A stretch of DNA of 28,249 nt, taken from positions 1 to 28,249 of the forward strand of contig DATMFQ010000054.1 of the NCBI GenBank assembly GCA_035556075.1, read 5' to 3'. The position numbers and the translations under genes are program-made. How positions within the stretch are numbered: position 1 is the stretch's first letter; every line of letters begins with the position of its first letter. Source of the DNA: 73-13 sp035556075 (GTDB lineage: Bacteria > Actinomycetota > Actinomycetes > Actinomycetales > Microbacteriaceae). This document shows, one piece after another, positions 25,401 through 28,249 of this stretch. The notes under the pieces are model-generated. The model saw only the letters and a program-made list of their open reading frames with translations, searched no databases and was not told the DNA's origin.

Positions 25401-28249
25401 CGGTCAGCGATGACTTCATCACGGTCCAGGATGTCCCGCTCAACGTCACCGTGACGAAGGCCTGGGACCACACCCTGCTCGGGCTTCCGCCTTTCGGCAC
25501 CGACGCCGACCGCTACCCGCTGGCCACCGCGACCATCGTCGCGACGAACCAGACGGCCGCGCGGGTCGATGTGCTCGAGCTCACCGACCCGAACCCGACC
25601 GTGTCGACCGTCTCCGCATTCGAGTACCTGGACCTCTACCAGGTGCTCGGCGTGACGGTGCCGGACGGCGCTACCTCCTCGCGGGTCCTCATCACGTACT
25701 CGACCGACCCGGCGAACCCGGTGTCGTACACGATCGCCGCCGCGCAGGCGTTGTCGCCAACCGCGCTCGAAAACGCCATTGCGATCAGCGTCCGGCACGA
25801 GGGCCGGATCGAGACGGACGAGCAGACGCAGCTGCAGTATGTCGCGCAGCTCCGGGCGACGGAGCGCACGAGCGGCAACGCGGTCCTGGTGAGCACGGTG
25901 CCGGACAACACCGTCCGCGCTTGGGTCCGTGACCAGGGTGGCCTGGCCGATCAGTTTGGGGTGGCGACCGAGGCGGCGAATGCGCCGATCACGCTCCTCG
26001 ACCCGACTTACGACGTGACCGCGTTCAAGACGATCTCGCCCGAGTCGCGGAACCAGGAGGACGCGGCCCGCAATGTCACGGTCGAGCTCTCCGGCCAGCC
26101 CTCCGGCACGGTCCGCACGAGCTCGATGACGTACACCGACGCCGACCCGCGGTTCTGGAACGCCTACGACTTCACCGGCTTCCAGCCGATCACCCTCGCT
26201 GCTCCGATCACGCGGATCAAGGTCGAGGCGCTCGTCGGGGTGGACTACGCCTATGACGCCCTCGCCGACGAGATCCAGGTCACCTGCCTGGGCGGCCCGG
26301 TCCTCACCCCCTGCTGGACGCTCGTCGGTGTCCTGACAGGGACCCCCGGCTCGACCGTGACCCCGGCGATCAATCCGCCCGGCTCGATCTATGAGCCGGC
26401 CATCCGCGGACTGCGCTACACGCTCGACCGCACCGACGGTGCGAACTGGGAGCGCCCGTACAACCCGCGCCAGCGCGTGCAGTTCACGGCGGACCGACGC
26501 GACAACCTGCTCATCGGCCCGAACGGCACGAACGTCGACCCGGTCCCCTCGACCCAGCCGTATGTCCCCGCGACCCGGATCGCGCCCGAGGAGACGGTGC
26601 TCGGTCGGACCACGAACGAGCTCCAGGTGGAAGGTGTCGGCGGCTGGCCGAAGAGTATCAACCCGACCGAGGTCGAGTGGCGCGAGAGCGATGAGGCGAC
26701 CGACACCACGGACCTGCTCCACCAGCAGAACGCCGTACGGATCGTCAAGACGCCGGCGGGGAACGTCTCACCGGGCACGACCATCCCATTCCAGATCGCG
26801 GTGACGAACACCGGTGACTGGGACATGACCGGCGTCAAGATCGTCGACACCATTGAGACCGATGTCCCCGGCGGCGCCCGACTCGTGATCCCGACGGTCA
26901 TACCGGGCGATCCCGCGGTGTTCCTCTACGCCCTGCGCAATGGCAGCGGCGCGACGCAGCCGGCCCCCGCATTCACCGCGACCCCGAGCGCGCCGTTGGC
27001 GACCATCACCTTCGAGCCGGTCGACCCGACCTGGGTGCTGCCGTCCGGCTGGACGCTGACGATCACGGCGAACCTCGAGGTCCGGTCTGACATCCCCGCG
27101 AACTCAGACATCGCCAACGGCGCCGTCGTGACCACCGATCGACGCTTCGACGTCTGCGTCGGCGCGGACCTCGGCACGAACCGCGCCCCGGTGAGCAACG
27201 TCGCGGACTGCACGACCACGACGAGCGTCCACACCGTGGCGGCATCACCGCTGCTCATCATCAAGGGCGTGCGCGGCGACGGCGGCGGCGTCAAGGGCGT
27301 GCCGACGACCGACGCGAACTACGACGACCTCGGCGTCCTCGCCTACACCGGTGCGCCGAGCACCGCGTACTGCGAGAACCCGAACTGGGACCCGGATGGG
27401 GTTGCCAGCAGCGGCGACGAGTACTACCGCAGCCCCTGCGTGCCGATCACCCGACCGGGTGGCGCGGAGGAATGGCGCGTCGATGTGCGCAACTCCGGCA
27501 ACATCCCGAGCACCCGACTCGCGCTCATCGACGTGCTGCCGGGCTACGGCGACCGCGGCGTCATCATCGACCAGGTCCGCTCGTCCCGCTGGGCGCCGAC
27601 CTTCCTCGGTGACCTCGACGTCAAGCTCACCGGCACCGCACATGCCGCCGACGCGGTCGTCGAGATCCAGTACCTGACGACGGTGCCGGCCACGAACTGC
27701 AACCGGCTCGACATCCTCTCCCAGATGACCGGACAGCCGGTGACCGCGAGCGACCTGCAAGCCGGCGAGCCCGCGAGCTGCATCGCCGAGGTCAACGGCG
27801 GCCGCGGTTGGCTCACCTATGACGAAGCGTCGATGGACGCCGACGAGCTCGCGTCGGTCAAGGCGTTCCGCATCGTGGTGAGCTACCAGGACTCGGACTC
27901 CGATCCGAGCACCATCGAGGGTTTGGAGCCCGGCGAGACGCTCACGATCGAGTACCGCAGCAAGACGGCGCCCTTCGCGGCGCGCGCCGAGACGTCGGAC
28001 CGCGACTCAATCGCCTGGAACTCGATCGCCGGCGGTGCGCTCGGCGTCGACCCCACGGCCCCGGGCACGCGCTACCCGAGCCTCATCCGTGAGCCGCGGA
28101 AGACCGGCATCGCGATGGCGCTCGGCAAGCTTGAGCTCGCGAAGGCGGTCTCGACACCCGGCGGTTGGCCGTTCGGCGCCGTCATGCCGGACGAGTACGA
28201 CTTCACGATGGAGTGCACCTCCGACGGGGTCGACGTCCCGCTGCTCGGG
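22412..28249 (+). CDS. Giant secreted surface protein with tandem DUF11-like modules (3' end outside window)
   Basis: The frame is open from GTG 22412 to the window end, 1946 codons without a stop. A basic N-region of about 33 residues (RKRR at 8-11) precedes a hydrophobic stretch (33-50) and a likely signal-peptidase cut after TAFA (Ala56). The mature part is a string of at least ten modules, each opening with a Lys-containing strand (K68, K213, K402, K572, K785, K1016, K1206, K1446, K1618, K1911) and most closing with Asn in an NTA-like strand. Module 8 (VKTPAGNVSPGTTIPFQIAV then TNTGDWDMTGVKIVDT) is a typical DUF11 repeat; the last resembles DUF5979. A Pro-Gly linker lies at 771-781. It is probably an adhesin or wall-bound stalk; a sorting signal would lie beyond the window. 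Confidence 0.88.
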   Translation, partial: MTRARSERKRRTSFIGLRSRRAAPDAGYWGRGVRALAIALIAALGLSLAPTWTAFADDDPTSVLGLTKSTVPASPPPLNPGESVNYRVELVCSNLEPTGCLNAALTDVVPEPLVLDLGSIAVSGAPAANTSSGNTIQLAFTQTIYGGVGLDDGTSVVVTYSANLPTNVSGDWNGVELVNTAVFTAANATNSGISRAAVVTPNVPLTLVPGITKSFDPVSASAVPGAPVTMTLSTWNASNQSVDTITVQDPKGGTPNPFQDDLRITGISALTPPTGADRVAVQWLDATASPSPAWVPASPTAQAIPSDPNDLLTGAPASGDILGVRLIFSSSTGTIPVTAAGGEGTIVFDTAMRDDIDVPVGGRDLENTATAQLTKDLADSGPVDSLATVALEKAELGPFLTKRFDDRRLVPGESTTAHLESGNGDFPIIRMDVTEPSPGELNLLEQGLEFSGFVDADVEWPIGATAATFQYFYNDTDPSPSIALTETDPMPTPEVGRTVTGFTVSFTGSIIPRAYAVLPFAVAALPVTGLLDLTERNIAYAELERADGAHADVEAFDDLTRTPARVNTTVDKRIVPTEMWSEPGSTAVIAIESKVNGRTDVPDSTVGAEALAISDPAVPSGTVDEFWDNFDLRAIAPTAVPANATVTANWWDGTAWVPIPGATAVGPVSGWTFAIPSTVRDAANFGGIQLVFTPTTPGALLQPGFTVAPYYQVALRSTLRSNGQPAGAPNGTPAVQIDNIAQSRVDNTNADPVFAIDDDPAQITVNPLDDPVGPGPGPGPTLADKEWIDPATKTVQARTGNEATARLLWTTSGLPLQRVAISDPAPTSATATGLPAVEDTVFDAFNVVAIAPITNGSDPSMKFDAVTGVFYFSASDDAWKDITSAACWPAAACDGAFPGYTLTPAQQADAVGVRIEFAESPTRASRITSPLDPPVGSGVAASSGFRPIDLTFEIRDAKRSDGSAVTAHTDYNLSTAGAVNNTVRVDGWIDPTTVHSTVSDDFITVQDVPLNVTVTKAWDHTLLGLPPFGTDADRYPLATATIVATNQTAARVDVLELTDPNPTVSTVSAFEYLDLYQVLGVTVPDGATSSRVLITYSTDPANPVSYTIAAAQALSPTALENAIAISVRHEGRIETDEQTQLQYVAQLRATERTSGNAVLVSTVPDNTVRAWVRDQGGLADQFGVATEAANAPITLLDPTYDVTAFKTISPESRNQEDAARNVTVELSGQPSGTVRTSSMTYTDADPRFWNAYDFTGFQPITLAAPITRIKVEALVGVDYAYDALADEIQVTCLGGPVLTPCWTLVGVLTGTPGSTVTPAINPPGSIYEPAIRGLRYTLDRTDGANWERPYNPRQRVQFTADRRDNLLIGPNGTNVDPVPSTQPYVPATRIAPEETVLGRTTNELQVEGVGGWPKSINPTEVEWRESDEATDTTDLLHQQNAVRIVKTPAGNVSPGTTIPFQIAVTNTGDWDMTGVKIVDTIETDVPGGARLVIPTVIPGDPAVFLYALRNGSGATQPAPAFTATPSAPLATITFEPVDPTWVLPSGWTLTITANLEVRSDIPANSDIANGAVVTTDRRFDVCVGADLGTNRAPVSNVADCTTTTSVHTVAASPLLIIKGVRGDGGGVKGVPTTDANYDDLGVLAYTGAPSTAYCENPNWDPDGVASSGDEYYRSPCVPITRPGGAEEWRVDVRNSGNIPSTRLALIDVLPGYGDRGVIIDQVRSSRWAPTFLGDLDVKLTGTAHAADAVVEIQYLTTVPATNCNRLDILSQMTGQPVTASDLQAGEPASCIAEVNGGRGWLTYDEASMDADELASVKAFRIVVSYQDSDSDPSTIEGLEPGETLTIEYRSKTAPFAARAETSDRDSIAWNSIAGGALGVDPTAPGTRYPSLIREPRKTGIAMALGKLELAKAVSTPGGWPFGAVMPDEYDFTMECTSDGVDVPLLG

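Noticed and set aside
22334..26722. Two minus-strand open frames of 575 and 694 codons opposite the surface protein
   Set aside because: The plus strand has an uninterrupted frame with a ribosome binding site, signal peptide and modules; the antisense frames are Arg/Asp/Val-rich shadows.

Overview
This is a GC-rich actinobacterial chromosome segment, most likely from Micrococcales and perhaps Microbacteriaceae. That placement is inferred from a dnaK-grpE-dnaJ-hspR operon, HspR-type HAIR operators, a ClpB without its N-domain, GTG/TTG starts, tRNA without encoded CCA, and several genes that look leaderless. I see no phage, insertion sequence, CRISPR array or integrase; the content is ordinary chromosome plus accessory transport clusters and one very large surface protein.

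Layout. (1) 1-708: tRNA-Gly(CCC) on the minus strand, divergent from dcd (dCTP deaminase). (2) 738-6483: a MarR-family regulator divergent from a five-gene operon: two SsuC/TauC-like permeases, an ATPase, a lipoprotein substrate-binding protein and a CocE/NonD-type S15 hydrolase. Together they look like a system that imports a small organic compound and hydrolyses an ester or amide bond; the substrate is unknown. (3) 6523-7959: a UMF1-like MFS exporter/permease, minus strand. (4) 8089-11080: an APC-family permease translationally coupled to a DUF1989 protein, convergent with a LysR regulator.

(5) 11081-15204: the class of heat-shock operon controlled by HspR. Two HAIR operators bracket a sigma-A-like promoter ahead of dnaK, grpE, a zinc-finger-less dnaJ and hspR. 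(6) 15224-17766: an exported PIG-L-type deacetylase lipoprotein and a TagE/GT4-type glycosyltransferase, divergent, sitting between the two HspR-controlled loci. (7) 17826-20021: a third, perfect HAIR and clpB. (8) 20121-22146: exodeoxyribonuclease III divergent from pyrE and a SpoU/TrmH-family RNA methyltransferase. (9) 22147-28249: a noncoding stretch with a repeated hairpin element, then a secreted protein of more than 1946 residues that runs off the window. It consists of at least ten DUF11-like Ig-fold modules with a regular Lys...Asn pattern.

How the parts work together: DnaK, GrpE, DnaJ and ClpB form a disaggregation/refolding machine under feedback control by HspR. The two transporter clusters each pair an importer with a candidate enzyme and a regulator. 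No wholly new defence or mobile system is evident. The most interesting items are the surface protein's periodic Lys/Asn architecture, the MarR-ABC-hydrolase cluster (with a possible frameshift at its first gene), the APC-DUF1989 pair, and the repeated hairpins upstream of the surface gene.
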